Shown in pieces: positions 10,510 through 20,917 of a DNA stretch of 64,000 bases. Under the pieces are notes generated by a model that ran no database searches, was not told the origin of the DNA, and saw only the letters and a program-made list of their open reading frames with translations. Location of the stretch: assembly GCA_917880885.1 (NCBI GenBank), contig OU862933.1, positions 7,735,452 through 7,799,451 of the forward strand, written 5' to 3'. The stretch's first letter is position 1. Each line of letters starts with the position of its first letter. The stretch comes from Limnephilus marmoratus. Lineage: Eukaryota; Arthropoda; Insecta; Trichoptera; Limnephilidae. A program made the position numbers and the translations under genes.

Positions 10510-11240
10510 ATGATTAAGAAAATCACAAAAAATGTTCATGTTTAACCAAGTTATGCGCTGTAATTCTTATTTTCTGCCATTTCAAAAGTGATCGTAGCAT
10601 CTCAAATTGATATTACAAAATGTCTAAGATTTAGGAGACAAATCTACATCTATTTCAGGTCCAATTTCAAATACATAGTGCCTCTTGCCACACCTTCCTC
10701 TGATTGATAATAAACCAGATTGTGAGCATTATAAACATTACCTAACACGCTCTTCGCAATCTCAGTCAGAATAGATTAATTATTGACATTTAAATATAGA
10801 AAAGAAAAAAACAACTATGCGACTTTCGTGAGAGCAAACTATCTTATCAGAATTGAGAGTAGTTGGTAGGTATGCTTATTTACATCTCGGCAATAACCGG
10901 TCCCATTTACAAGGGACATAAAAGTTAAATGAATCAGAAAAATTCTGAGGATTTTGAGAAAATATTTACAGAAATGATATCTAAAAACAAAAAACAAGGT
11001 TTTAAAATAATGTACTTAACTGAATTTAAACCAGTGATTCTTGACATTATTTGGAGTTAAAAAAAAATTATGTAATTTTGACATCCGATGACATTTTTGA
11101 TTATTTATTTTTCAACTTAAAACATTAAAAAAATCAGTAAATGTTCCACAAGCTACCGCACTTTTATCATGCAAAGATTTTGAAAATTATACCACGTTTC
11201 AACTTGATCACTTTAAGAAACAACCAATAACGTTTGGATA
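10510..11240. other. No gene seen
   Basis: AT-rich sequence without frames, inverted repeats or recognisable repeats. Confidence 0.5.
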
Positions 11241-11248
11241 GATGGTAA

Positions 11249-11450
11249 GGGAACGTACCCATACTACGCGACCAACTTTTTGCAATTTTTAACCCCCCCC
11301 CCCCCCCCCCCCCCCCTCCCGCCCCCCCTCCCCCCCCCCCGGTGACCAAAAACCTAGGCAACCCGCAGCTCATTTGTATGGAGCGTGACATTTTGATGAC
11401 CCCCCCCCCCCCTCCCCCCTAAACGTGTCACGTAGTATGGGTACGTTCCC
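11249..11450. mobile_element. PIF/Harbinger-like MITE with poly-C core
   Basis: The ends GGGAACGTACCCATACTACG and the mirrored CGTAGTATGGGTACGTTCCC are flanked on both sides by TAA (11246-11248, 11451-11453), a TWA duplication. The centre contains two long C homopolymer runs (about 11291-11340 and 11401-11420). The same family recurs at 54624-54980. Confidence 0.8.
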
Positions 11451-11459
11451 TAAGATGCA

Positions 11460-12483
11460 TTAAAATTCAATTTTTATTCAATCAAAGTTCAAAATTTGGC
11501 GTATAAAACATTTCCTTTGCCGCCATTTTAATTTTTGAAGCGAAACTTCTATAGCCCCGCTGTGATTTGGATTTCGGATGAAACGGAAATGACGATTACT
11601 GCACCTGCGACGCATCAACTGCGCTCATTGACGGCTTTGATTATGATGGCACTTTTAAATGTTCCTATTGGTTAAGATATGAAACGGAAATTACGCTAGG
11701 TCTGCGCTCATTGGTCGCTTTGATTATGACCTCACTTTTCAAGTATTGGTTGAGGATATTTTGGTAAAGTTTCGCTTCTACCGCGATTTGACATTTGCAA
11801 AGTTCTGTTTCAATCTAAATACGCATGAATTACTTAGTTTACCAAAAGTAAGAACCTAATAACCTATTTTGTGCACGTAAATAATTGTTTCTTGTAATAA
11901 TTGTTGAAATGAAGTGTAATTTCCATAATCTGTGCTTAAGAGTGTAGCGGCTTATGTAACATTTAAAATTAAATTAAATTAAACGTAAAAAATCCGTAGG
12001 TATTAGACAGGTAAGGTCAGAGTGGGCGGTTGGGCGGTTACTCGACTGAGTAAGGTAGAGGAAAATAAATGTTTGGTTTCGTTGAAAAAAAATATTGAAA
12101 AAAAAAATTAAATAGTTCACCGGAGACCAAAATTTCATGCTGATTTTTTTCTCCAAATGGAAATTTGATTAATTTAATTCTTTTTCAAAAAATGGAAAAC
12201 AATATGTCAAAATTGCAAGCCAACTAACATTTACAAAAACATAATAATATACAGGGTGTCGTGGATAAGTAGTGGATAACCTTTTTTTAACTTTGGATAG
12301 GACTTGAGGGTTATTCCGAAAATTGACTTGATTTTTTTTTTATTTATGTATTTATTACACGCCCTAATGGGCTTTTATATTCAGTTTATAAGTTGAGTAT
12401 CACAGTTATTTTAAATACTTCAAAATTAAAACAACAACAAAAATATAACTAAAAATGTGACAACAAATGCTTTTTTTTAAAGA
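11460..12483. other. No gene; short decayed repeats
   Basis: Near 11545-11760 a block (gaaacggaaat ... ctgcgctcattg ... tttgattatga) occurs twice, an imperfect internal duplication. Near 12253 'acagggtgtcgtggataagt' looks like a mariner/Tc1 end fragment. No gene is supported. Confidence 0.45.
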
Positions 12484-12605
12484 AAGACAAACATTCCCGG
12501 GTTACGAATAACCCAACAATGTTTGAAAATCTCCTACTACCACCACAGAAAGCCGAAAATGTTGCTTCTGTTGTGATGGAGAACTGGATTTGGTAAAAAT
12601 GATAA
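12484..12605 (-). mobile_element. SINE-C fragment
   Basis: It shares 'acattcccgggtta', 'gaaaatctcctactaccacc' and 'gccgaaaatgttgctt' with the copy at 45424-45600. The latter also has a B-box-like GTTCGATTCC on the minus strand. The tRNA-like head is absent here. Confidence 0.55.
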
Positions 12606-12958
12606 GAAGTCTCTCATAAATAGATATTCAATATAAAAAATTGCCGAAATTATACCTACCTATACGTCCATTAGTTTCCAGGTATATAAAAGTATTGGAA
12701 TAAACAATAAATATATTTCCGATATGAAAATATTTATTTCCGAGACTGTTAAATCAGACAAGACAGTGTTCTGGTGTTGTAAAGCAAAATGGTAGTAAAT
12801 GTCGGCAAGATCTTTTGGGAATATGGGTGTTGATTAATTGAAGCATTTCAGGACAGTCAATTTTGTAATGCATATTTTATGTAATTGTTTTAAATCTGTG
12901 TTTATTCTTTTTCGTTATTTGTTTTTGGGGTGTTGTGCCGTGTTGCGCTACCTCCTTC

Positions 12959-13006
12959 TTTAGCCAACGTTTCGGACATCGTTGCAGTGTCCATCATCAG
13001 GGCAGA
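12959..13006 (-). ncRNA. Small hammerhead ribozyme motif (minus)
   Basis: On the minus strand: CTGATGA, stem II GGACA...TGTCC, GAAA, a very short stem III (ACGT), then GTT as the cleavage triplet, with stem I GCC/GGC. All core boxes are present. The very short stem III fits the family of small PLE-associated hammerheads known to work as dimers. Confidence 0.65.
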
Positions 13007-13030
13007 TCCGGCAGATCCGGTAGATGTATC

Positions 13031-13086
13031 TGCCGGATCTGCCCTGATGATGGACACTGCAACGATGTCCGAAACGTTGGCTAAAG
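13031..13086 (+). ncRNA. Small hammerhead ribozyme motif (plus)
   Basis: Mirror copy of the preceding motif with the same CTGATGA, GGACA...TGTCC stem II, GAAA and GTT boxes. Because the two are in inverted orientation, a transcript from either strand would contain one ribozyme and one antisense copy. Confidence 0.65.
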
Positions 13087-13599
13087 AAGGAGGTAGCGCA
13101 ACACGGCACAACACCCCAAAAACAAATAACGAAAATGCTTTTGGCCGTGAAAATCTTAAAACTTGTCTGTGTTTATTCTTCTTTCTGAAAGTTTTAATAG
13201 GGACATTTTATTCAGTAGGTAATTATGACCAATGTTTTGTACATGCAAATTGTAGTTTTATACCTCAGGAACTTATGTTGAATCTCTTCAATGTTGTCGG
13301 AATGAATATTGTGTGAAAAATGTACACAGTTAAAATTATATTGATATGATAACAAAAATAATTATTGAAATTGATTAAAGTTTTAGGCGACGCAGAATAT
13401 TTACTGAATGTTAAAGGGTATATTAATAATACTAGATCACATATATATTGTATATAGTTAGTGGGATTATTCCCGCTTTGTTGCCGATGATCAGCTGGTT
13501 TAGAACAGTATAGCGGTTAGCGAAAAACCAAATAAGTTAAAAATTCCAGTGGCGGCAATAACTCTTTTACGTATTTTAGTTTTGGTTTTGTGGTAAAAT

Positions 13600-13900
13600 T
13601 AGGCGTGCGTGATGGACGACGAAAGAGGTGTGAAGAGAATGTGTGACGTGGAAGTGAATGGTAGAAGAGGTCAGGGACGCCCGAAGAAGACATGATACGA
13701 TCAAGTGAATCAAATGGCGAATGATAGAAGAAGTCGAAGAAGCCCGAGGAAAACATAGCACGATCAAGCGAATCAAATACTTATGTGTGGTAATATAAGG
13801 CGTATGTAATGTATACAAAGAAAAGGGTGTACGGAGAATGTATAACGTGGAAGTGAAGGTAGAAGAAGTCTAGGTCGCCCGAGGAACACATGACACAAAA
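13600..13900 (+). pseudogene. Tandem decayed LINE reverse-transcriptase C-terminal fragments
   Basis: Three degenerate direct repeats (about 13612-13690, 13716-13790 and 13825-13890) each encode something like a VEVNGRRGQGRPKKT motif. It resembles the Arg/Gly-rich tail found near the C-terminus of RTE-type LINE ORF2 proteins. They are too short and broken to be coding. Confidence 0.45.
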
Positions 13901-14035
13901 AAACAAATATTAGTTGAAAATAAACTTTTTCAATTAACAACATTTATATTTCTTCTAACACAGCAAACTTATTTTGTGGCACCATTATGATTGAAATTAA
14001 TAGATTACTTCGTTTTTACCACTTTTATTGTTTAT

Positions 14036-14085
14036 AAAACCGACATGTTTCGTCAGCAAAGCTGACTTCTTCAGGGTTTTGACAG
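14036..14085 (-). ncRNA. Hammerhead ribozyme at PLE 1 3' end
   Basis: Minus strand: stem I AAACC/GGTTTT, CTGAAGA (CUGANGA core), a perfect stem II GTCAGC-TTT-GCTGAC, GAAA, then ACATGTC with the GTC cleavage site. Stem III is the self-complementary ACATGT, as in PLE hammerheads that cleave as dimers. Every core position matches. Confidence 0.85.
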
Positions 14086-14215
14086 AACTAATTTAAAAAT
14101 AGACATATATATATATATAGGTAATAGAGAAAAATAATCGACATAAACAATAATAAAATTAGAAAGAAAATGATGTTTAAGGGACGAGGGGCAATATAGA
14201 ACAATTAAAAAAATT

Positions 14216-15496
14216 TTAAAAGGGGAATAGATTTAATAATGGGTCATTTAAAAACAATTTTTGATTATTAATAATATTTAAATTTGCATTAACACTCTTT
14301 CTAATCTCTAAAATTTCTAATTTGTCCAACTGAATGCCATTGACATTACAATGAATTAATTCTATTCCACTGTTAAAATTAAAGGTATGACTAGTTTCTA
14401 TTAAATGGTTGACAAACTCCGAGAAACTATTATTATTTAAAGCTTTCATATGCTCTTTAATCCTAATTTCAAAGTTTCTCGAAGTTTTACCTATATAAAA
14501 GAAATCACAATCATTACATTTCAATTTATAAATTCCAGATTTTTTCATTTTGGAATCTCTATCTTTATTATTAACAATATAATTTTTAAGTTTATTATTT
14601 GCATAAAATACAGGAAGAATTTCATTTGGTACATTCTTTGTCAAGGCATTAGAGATTTTATTATTGAAATACATAATTTTCTTCCATTTTTTCCCTTCCT
14701 GATCCTTTTGTACAGGATAGATATATGATTTAAGGAATTTATTCTTATATTTTTTATTGAGAATGTTTTCAATTAAATTGGTGTTGTATCCATTATTAAT
14801 AGCAATTCGTTTAATAACATTGAGTTCTATTGAAAAATTATTGGGAGATAGGGGTACATTGACTAATCTATGAATCATAGAATGGAAAGCTGACATTTTT
14901 TGAGAAATTGGATGATTTGAAGTGTTGTGGATTACAATGTCTGTGTATGTATCTTTACGAAAAATGTTAAATTCAAATTTATTATTAATTATTGAAATAT
15001 TTAAATCCAAAAAGTTTATACTCGAATTTTGCCCAATCTCTACAGTAAATTTTATGTTTTTATGGAGTTTGTTTAAGAAATTAAGAAAAATATTAAGTTG
15101 TCTCAATGTACCTGTCCAAACACAGAAAACATCATCCACATATCTCTTCCAAAAATGAACGTATTTTAGTAATAATGCACAGCTATTAAAAATCTTATTT
15201 TCCAAATTATTTATAAATATATCAGCGACCAAGGGGCTGGTACTAGCACCCATTGCCACGCCATCTTTTTGTTTAAAGATATTGTCATTGAATTGAAAAT
15301 AATTTTGTTTTAAAACTATATTAAATAATACATTTAAATCCTGAGATAAGTCATTAGGTAAAATTGATGAAAATAAAAGTTCTTTAATAATAGGTTTACA
15401 TTCTTCAATAGGAATACTTGGAAATAAATTAACAATGTCAAATGATACTAAAAATGCTTTTTCATGAATTTTCAAAAGTTTTAAGTGTTCAATCAA
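14216..15496 (-). CDS. PLE reverse transcriptase with GIY-YIG endonuclease (N-terminally truncated)
   Basis: The frame has 426 codons; complete PLE proteins are usually nearly twice as long, so the start Met is just the first in the surviving frame. RT motifs in order: SFDIVNLFPSIP with catalytic D20, DGVAMGASTSPLVADIF (78-94), and RYVDD at 118-122 with the catalytic Asp pair. A PLE linker carries CNDC (327-330). The GIY-YIG nuclease follows: GIY 321-323, YIG 334-336, then RNFEIRIKEH with Arg and His. The enzyme would nick target DNA and copy PLE RNA there. The frame is free of stops and frameshifts, but lacking the N-terminus it is probably not autonomous. Copies 2-4 are a related but distinct subfamily. 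Confidence 0.9.
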   Translation of the reverse strand: MIEHLKLLKIHEKAFLVSFDIVNLFPSIPIEECKPIIKELLFSSILPNDLSQDLNVLFNIVLKQNYFQFNDNIFKQKDGVAMGASTSPLVADIFINNLENKIFNSCALLLKYVHFWKRYVDDVFCVWTGTLRQLNIFLNFLNKLHKNIKFTVEIGQNSSINFLDLNISIINNKFEFNIFRKDTYTDIVIHNTSNHPISQKMSAFHSMIHRLVNVPLSPNNFSIELNVIKRIAINNGYNTNLIENILNKKYKNKFLKSYIYPVQKDQEGKKWKKIMYFNNKISNALTKNVPNEILPVFYANNKLKNYIVNNKDRDSKMKKSGIYKLKCNDCDFFYIGKTSRNFEIRIKEHMKALNNNSFSEFVNHLIETSHTFNFNSGIELIHCNVNGIQLDKLEILEIRKSVNANLNIINNQKLFLNDPLLNLFPF

Positions 15497-15800
15497 ATCA
15501 AATGAATTTTTAATCGTGTATTGAATTAATTGAATTTTTATGAATTGAATGAATTTTTAATCGTGTAATCGTGTAACATTTATATTATTTCCACTCTCTT
15601 CTTGTCATTTCAACCACCGACTGTCAACGCTATTTTGTTTTTGGATACACGCTGTGAGAAATGCTCATTTCGTAACTCAAAATTATTAAATAAAAAAATA
15701 AAAAAACAATCCTGCTGACAAACTACATAAGTAGTTTAGCGGGTTTAAATGTAAATAAATAAAAAATTCAACTTTGTATAAACCACTTATATAATGCGTA

Positions 15801-15845
15801 AATCCGACCGGTTTCGGAACAAACGTTCCTTCTTCAGGGAAAGCT
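15801..15845 (-). ncRNA. Hammerhead ribozyme at PLE 2 3' end
   Basis: Minus strand: TTTCC, CTGAAGA, stem II GGAAC-GTTT-GTTCC, GAAA, then ACCGGTC ending in the GTC cleavage triplet and followed by GGATTT. Stem III is the palindrome ACCGGT. All core boxes are intact. Confidence 0.85.
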
Positions 15846-15976
15846 AATACTAAATTGACAGTTTCGAACAATGTTTTATTATGGTATGGGTGGAGCCGTT
15901 GCTAGTTATTAATGTAGATTGGGTGGGTAGGTATTTATGTAGAGTGGGTGGGTAGGGGAACAAATCCACGATTGGG

Positions 15977-16424
15977 CTATAAGACAATATTTTTTGTTTT
16001 ATTGATAATAGATTCATTATTTTTAAGGGATTTTTTAATTTCCAAGGCTTCTGAGTTATCTAAACGTTTTCCTTTATGATTAATATGAAGAATATTTATC
16101 CCCGTATTTTTTTCAAAACTATGGTTATTTTCAATGATATGGTTAGCGAACTCAGAAAAATTATTATTATTAAGACACCTTAAATATTCTTTGATTCTGA
16201 TTTCAAAATTACGAATTGTTTTTCCAATATAAAATGAGGGACAATCATTGCATTTGAGTTTATATATTCCGGAATTAGTCAATTTATGGTATTTATCTTT
16301 AGTATTTCTCAAAAAATTACCGATATTATTTCTTGTATAAAAAGCTGGTTTAATATTAGAAGGGAGATTTTTGCAACATTGAACTGAAAAATTATTAATA
16401 TACAAAATTTTACGCCATTCTTTA
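15977..16424 (-). pseudogene. PLE 2 GIY-YIG endonuclease portion
   Basis: About 148 codons: EWRKILYINN, the linker with CNDC, GIY and YIG (SGIYKLKCNDC, then FYIGKTIRNFEIRIKEY), and the C-terminal helix region. It is cut from its RT half by the R2-like insertion. Compared with copies 3 and 4 it has a few substitutions, for instance H to Y after RIKE, which alters a conserved His of the nuclease. It ends at a stop just before the non-coding 3' region. Confidence 0.85.
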
Positions 16425-18162
16425 CGCACCAGAATTAAATGTCCGGGTAAAATTTTCCCCCCAAAAAAAAAAAAAAAAAGAAGGAAAAACTAAACCCTTT
16501 CATACACTTCCCCAAATGATCATCTAGTGAATCCACGTTATGCAATTGCACTATATAAGTATTATAAATACAAAACAATACAAGAACAACATGTCAACCT
16601 ACTAGAGACCAAATGGGAATATAATTCACCGACTCCAGATATTTTCATATCAGAGGGTTCGGCTCTGTGGCATTTCTAATTGAACCTATAAATCCTACTG
16701 ATCCCTCAATATAAATATTTAAAAAATCTTTTGTAATCCTACATGTATTTAAAATTACTGCTTTTTGCATTTTTATATACAAATTCTTTGACAAATCTAA
16801 TATGCTTAAATTTTGAATCAGATTCCTAGGTATTATGCCAGTGGCCGAAATAACAAATGGTAATATTTTTATAGTCCGAGAATGCCAAATTCTTTTAATC
16901 TCATTTCCTAAATCTGTGTATTTTCTAATTTTTTCAGAAACAGTTTTTTGAATATTACAGGAATTTGGAATAGCTACATCAATGATATAAGTTATTTTTT
17001 TAATTTTGTCATGTAAAACTATATCAGGTCTATTATGACTAATTGTTCTGTCTGTTAGTATAGTTTTATCATAATATATTTTATAAAATTCATTTTCTAT
17101 AAATGAATTTGGTTCATATTCATAATAAGGTACTACATTACGGCAATCAATCAAGTTATGTTTAATTACCAAACTTTGGTGAATTATTTTTAAAACCTGA
17201 TTGTGCCTAAATGTATACTCAGAAGGCGCTAATATAGAACATCCCGATATAATATGTTCTATAGTTTCGGGAAAAGCCAAACATTTTCTACATAAATCAT
17301 CAATTTGATTTATATCTTTGATTATATGCTTTCTATAATTTTTAGTATTAATGACTCTATCTTGAATGGCAAGCATAAATCCTTCTATTTCTGCGCTCAA
17401 CTCTCCAATACTCAACCATTTGTTTGACGAAAGTTTGTCAACATACGTTTGGTTGAGATAATTGAAGTGTTTTGCGTGAATAATTTTATTTGACCAGGAA
17501 TCTAATAATTCCTGGTTAGTATTTATAAGAATGTTGGCATTCTCGTCATATAAATTTAAAGGTGTAATATTTCTATCTGCCTTGCAAATTATTTTGTGCA
17601 TTTCTGAGCTATTAGCTTTCCTATGGAAAAAATTTCTAAGCATTTCTACCTGATTGTGTTTCAAAGATGTTATTTTGACTACACCTCTACCTCCTAAATT
17701 TCTAGGTAAATTAATTCGTTCTATAGCTGAATTTGGATGATGGCAATTAAATTTTGTTAACGTAGTTCTAATTAATCGTTCTAAACTATCTAAATCTGTA
17801 TTGGACCATTTAATTATGCCAAATGAGTACGTTAGTAGAGGTATTGCCCAAGTATTTATTGCTTTTACTAAATTTTTAGCAGATAGATTGCATTTTAAAA
17901 TTTTTCTGATCCTAGTTTGAAATTTAATCCTAATATCATTTTTAATACTAGTGTGATCTAATCTATTCGATTGCGGGTATCCTAAATATTTATAAACCTC
18001 ATCCCCTTTCATACTTTGAATTTTGAAATTTCTAAATATACCCTCGTCTCCATCTACAATTTTGCCTTTCTCTATATGGATAGTTTTACATTTATCTAAA
18101 CCAAAAGTCATTTTAATATCATCTGAAAAAATTTTAACTAAAATTTAAAATTTAACTACTTT
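16425..18162 (-). mobile_element. R2-like non-LTR retrotransposon, copy 1, inserted in PLE 2
   Basis: Its 3' end lies exactly at the PLE junction (16424/16425) and its 5' end is truncated within the RT-coding region. A long A-run on the plus strand (16465-16480, oligo-T in element sense) sits about 40 bases before the 3' terminus, which reads GGACATTTAATTCTGGTGCG in element sense. No poly(A) tail follows, as in R2-type elements. A short tandem duplication (AGTTAAA-TTTT unit) is visible at the 5' junction. Confidence 0.85.
16645..18111 (-). CDS. R2-like ORF, C-terminal part with zinc knuckle and restriction-like endonuclease
   Basis: The 488-codon intact frame starts inside the RT domain, just after the motif that holds the YMDD catalytic box in copy 3. 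It contains the RT thumb region, a CCHC zinc knuckle (CRKC at 274-277, H286, C291) and the restriction-like endonuclease signature: RPD at 361-363, a second acidic residue D378 in IIDVAIP, and the conserved VISATGIIPRNL block (420-431). In R2-clade elements this C-terminal nuclease nicks the target to start reverse transcription. The protein is identical by eye to the matching part of copy 3, so both derive from a recent source. As truncated it lacks the RT catalytic core. Confidence 0.88.
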   Translation of the reverse strand: MTFGLDKCKTIHIEKGKIVDGDEGIFRNFKIQSMKGDEVYKYLGYPQSNRLDHTSIKNDIRIKFQTRIRKILKCNLSAKNLVKAINTWAIPLLTYSFGIIKWSNTDLDSLERLIRTTLTKFNCHHPNSAIERINLPRNLGGRGVVKITSLKHNQVEMLRNFFHRKANSSEMHKIICKADRNITPLNLYDENANILINTNQELLDSWSNKIIHAKHFNYLNQTYVDKLSSNKWLSIGELSAEIEGFMLAIQDRVINTKNYRKHIIKDINQIDDLCRKCLAFPETIEHIISGCSILAPSEYTFRHNQVLKIIHQSLVIKHNLIDCRNVVPYYEYEPNSFIENEFYKIYYDKTILTDRTISHNRPDIVLHDKIKKITYIIDVAIPNSCNIQKTVSEKIRKYTDLGNEIKRIWHSRTIKILPFVISATGIIPRNLIQNLSILDLSKNLYIKMQKAVILNTCRITKDFLNIYIEGSVGFIGSIRNATEPNPLI

Positions 18163-18350
18163 AGAATTGTATAGATATTTATTTTTTGAAATTTTGCTAA
18201 GTTTTTTATTTAGGATGTTATCAATTAATTTTGGTTCATATCCGTTATTTATAGTAATTTGTTTTATTATAGAAAGTTCAGAAAGGAAATTATTGTTAGA
18301 CATTGGGACATTTACTAAGCGGTGTATCATGGAATGGAAGGTGGAGTGTT

Positions 18351-20145
18351 TTTATTTTTATTTTTTGTTCATCAAAATTATTTTTACAAATTTACTAGTG
18401 TCACAAAACCATTCAATCAAAAACTTTTTCTTTATCATCTTCTGTACTGATCAGCGTTCTAAGCAATTAATTACCTGGGTTACAATAAAAATAAAAGATA
18501 GTAAACCCATGATCATGAGCCATAAAAATATTTTGTTTTCAAACTTAATGGCTTTATTTATATCTTAAATATAAATTAATAAATTTGACTTATTATACAT
18601 TAAATATATATAATGAACATCCAAATGTTTAATGATAATTTTGATAGAATTCGTGGCATTTTATTATATGGGTAATTCAGTCTTTCGAAGAAGTTAAGTA
18701 GTATATTGTCACCCACGTGTTAAGACGTGATTTGTATAAATGTATAAATAATTCGATTTAAATTAAAATGGTTTTCCCTATATAATCATCTGCCGGCGAG
18801 GGCCATGTCATCGGAAACAAGGACGCCTGGTTCATCAGGAAAAGAAAAATAAGACAAATGGTGTGGTAACTGAATAAACAAAACAAACTTAATGTAATCC
18901 ATTAATATTTATTTTATTTTGTTTACTTAATAGGCGTCAAGTAATGTGTTTGTGATTTGATAATACAGCTTCTGTGGAGTAGATTTAAGATTTCTGACTC
19001 TCACGGAGTTCAGCTCTTTTATTTAATTTTTGGTTGAGCATAGCAATTGTTGCGTTTTGAAGGTATGAAAAATCCCTTAAAATGGATTAGTTTGATATAA
19101 AAAAACGAGATTGGTACTAAAGAATATTGGAGTGATTTATCACAAAATCAATTCCAAATCGAAGTATTACTCACGGAATGAATTCTTTACTCGAAGAGAT
19201 CTTTTTATTCCATTATTAATTATTCGCGTGAAATCTATTATTATTTAAATATGTAAATTTTCATCATTGGGCGCCAAACTCCTATGCGGGGTAAAATTTA
19301 TATTGTAAACCATTAAATACATTGCTAAAACTATACCAGTTAATTGGTTCCATGTCTCGAAGAGTCGCCCTCCTGATATTCTGCGAATAAAATCCGTCTA
19401 CTCCCCAAAAGTCAATTTTCAAAACTGCTCTTACAATATTTTCTCTCTGGTCAATGTATTTTATCTGTGGATACGCTGAATCACGTTTGCCTAGAGATGC
19501 CGGGACTTGTCGTTACCTATGTCGTTTACTACGTACATTACCCCTAAACCAAAAAGGAATTTCCGCCAGGAAATTATGAGGTCCTCCTGAACATGGAATC
19601 TGATGAGGCACCTGAACATGGAATCTCTCTGTTTGCTTGTCTTGCTCATATAGAGCTTGGTGGAAATCTCGGAGCGCTTAACAGGATGTGAGGCAAAGCA
19701 TATTTCTTGCAAGGTTGCTAGAATATGGGATCCTGATTGACAGCAAGGAATCCAACTCCACATCTCAGCCATCTATTGTTAGTGTAGTGACCTCCGTGAT
19801 ACAACTGATACTGAAAAATGAAAGGCTTTAATATTATTTATTTAAACATTTAATCCAAGAGGACTGGAAAGAAGGTGCAATCCAGTTTGCCATATTACAC
19901 GAGATATACAGGGTTTATCAGCTATCAGCACGACGTGCTACGCGAGCACGCGAGAATAAATTGGAAAAATTTATTCCAAAAGCAAAATGTCGATTTTTTA
20001 CTCCAAATATGCACAGGAATCGCTGGTAATCATGTGGGTACGTGTAAATGCTGATATTGCTGATACGCTCTGTGTACAATAATTTTTTATTAAATAAATT
20101 ATTATATATTTTTGAATGTAGCTATTACTTTGTGGTTATCCATTA
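18351..20145. other. No gene seen between PLE blocks
   Basis: AT-rich sequence. The minus-strand frame near 19491-19772 has no family motif and I do not call it. Confidence 0.5.
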
Positions 20146-20195
20146 TAGAATAATGAAATAATTTTACTTTGTATAAACCACTTATTTGATGTGCA

Positions 20196-20240
20196 AATCC
20201 GACCGGTTTCGGAACAAACGTTCCTTCGTCAGGGAAAGCT
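20196..20240 (-). ncRNA. Hammerhead ribozyme at PLE 3 3' end
   Basis: Minus strand: CTGACGA core, stem II GGAAC-GTTT-GTTCC, GAAA, ACCGGTC and GGATTT. It differs from PLE 2 only at the variable N7 position of the core. Confidence 0.85.
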
Positions 20241-20328
20241 TATACTAATTTGACAGTTTCGAACAATGTTTTATTATGGTAGGGGTGGAGCTGTTGCTAG
20301 ATAATAATGTAGATTGGGTAGGTAGGTA

Positions 20329-20820
20329 TTAGTGTAGAGTGGGCGGGTAGGGGAACAAATCCATGATTGGGCTATATGACAATATTTTTTGTTTGTTGAT
20401 AATAGATTCATTATTTTTAAGGGATTTTTTAATTTCCAAGGCTTCTAAGTTACCTAAACGTTTTCCTTTATGATTAATATGAAGAATATTTATCCCCGTA
20501 TTTTTTTCAAAACTATGGTTATTTTCAATTATATGGTTAGCAAACTCAGAAAAATTATTATTATTAAGACACCTTAAATGTTCTTTGATTCTGATTTCAA
20601 AATTACGAGTGGTTTTTCCAATATAAAATGAGGGACAATCATTGCATTTGAGTTTATATATTCCGGAATTAGTCAATTTATGGTCTTTATCTTTAGTATT
20701 TCTCAAAAAATTACCGATATTATTTCTTGTATAAAACGCTGGTTTAATATTAGAAGGAAGATTTTTGCAACATTGAACTGAAAAATTATTAATATACAAA
20801 ATTTTACGCCATTCTTTTTA
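20329..20820 (-). pseudogene. PLE 3 GIY-YIG endonuclease portion
   Basis: It encodes the LYINN block, SGIYKLKCNDC, FYIGKTTRNFEIRIKEHL and the C-terminal part, ending near the pro-rich PYPPTLH tail. Conserved GIY-YIG residues, including the Arg and His after YIG, are all present, unlike in PLE 2. It is separated from the upstream PLE frame by the R2-like insertion. Confidence 0.85.
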
Positions 20821-20855
20821 CGCACCAAATTTAAATGTCCGGGTTAAATTTTCCC

Positions 20856-20917
<62 letters not shown>

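Larger units (their letters stand above)
12902..13165. repeat. Inverted pair of a hammerhead-bearing repeat
   Basis: The sequence from about 12909 to 13024 is repeated in reverse complement from about 13021 to 13130, meeting at a short spacer near 13020. Each arm contains a complete hammerhead-type motif. A third copy sits at 58338-58480 and extends the homology through a 'cttttggccgtgaaaatctt' flank. The open frames across this palindrome are by-products of the symmetry and are not genes. Confidence 0.8.
14010..15530 (-). mobile_element. Penelope-like element copy 1 (5' truncated)
   Basis: It comprises the C-terminal two thirds of a PLE reading frame, a 3' region of about 130 bases, and a hammerhead motif at its 3' end. 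Around the 5' break a short stretch (gaatttttaatcgtgta) is duplicated (about 15508-15525 and 15549-15566), typical of messy 5' ends of PLE insertions. PLEs are retroelements with a telomerase-related reverse transcriptase and a GIY-YIG endonuclease. Confidence 0.9.
15690..18350 (-). mobile_element. Penelope-like element copy 2, interrupted by an R2-like element
   Basis: PLE sequence occupies about 15755-16424 and resumes at about 18163-18350; the segment between is an R2-like retrotransposon in the same orientation. Alignment to uninterrupted copy 4 (21710-22563) shows the break lies between the codons for the KYLYN block and those for EWRKIL. About 18-20 bases of PLE are missing at the upstream junction. 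The upstream PLE part encodes the MIHRLVNVPMSNNN stretch; the 5' end is truncated at about 18350. Confidence 0.9.

Noticed and set aside
11167..11391. 74-codon glycine-rich frame
   Set aside because: It is the translation of the poly-C core of a MITE.
12902..13316. Open frames on both strands (70 and 128 codons) with near-identical peptides
   Set aside because: They arise from the palindromic hammerhead repeat. The same peptide appears on both strands and at 58379 simply because the repeat is present there.
14450..15158. Plus-strand frames of 92 and 78 codons
   Set aside because: They are shadows of the PLE reverse transcriptase on the minus strand.
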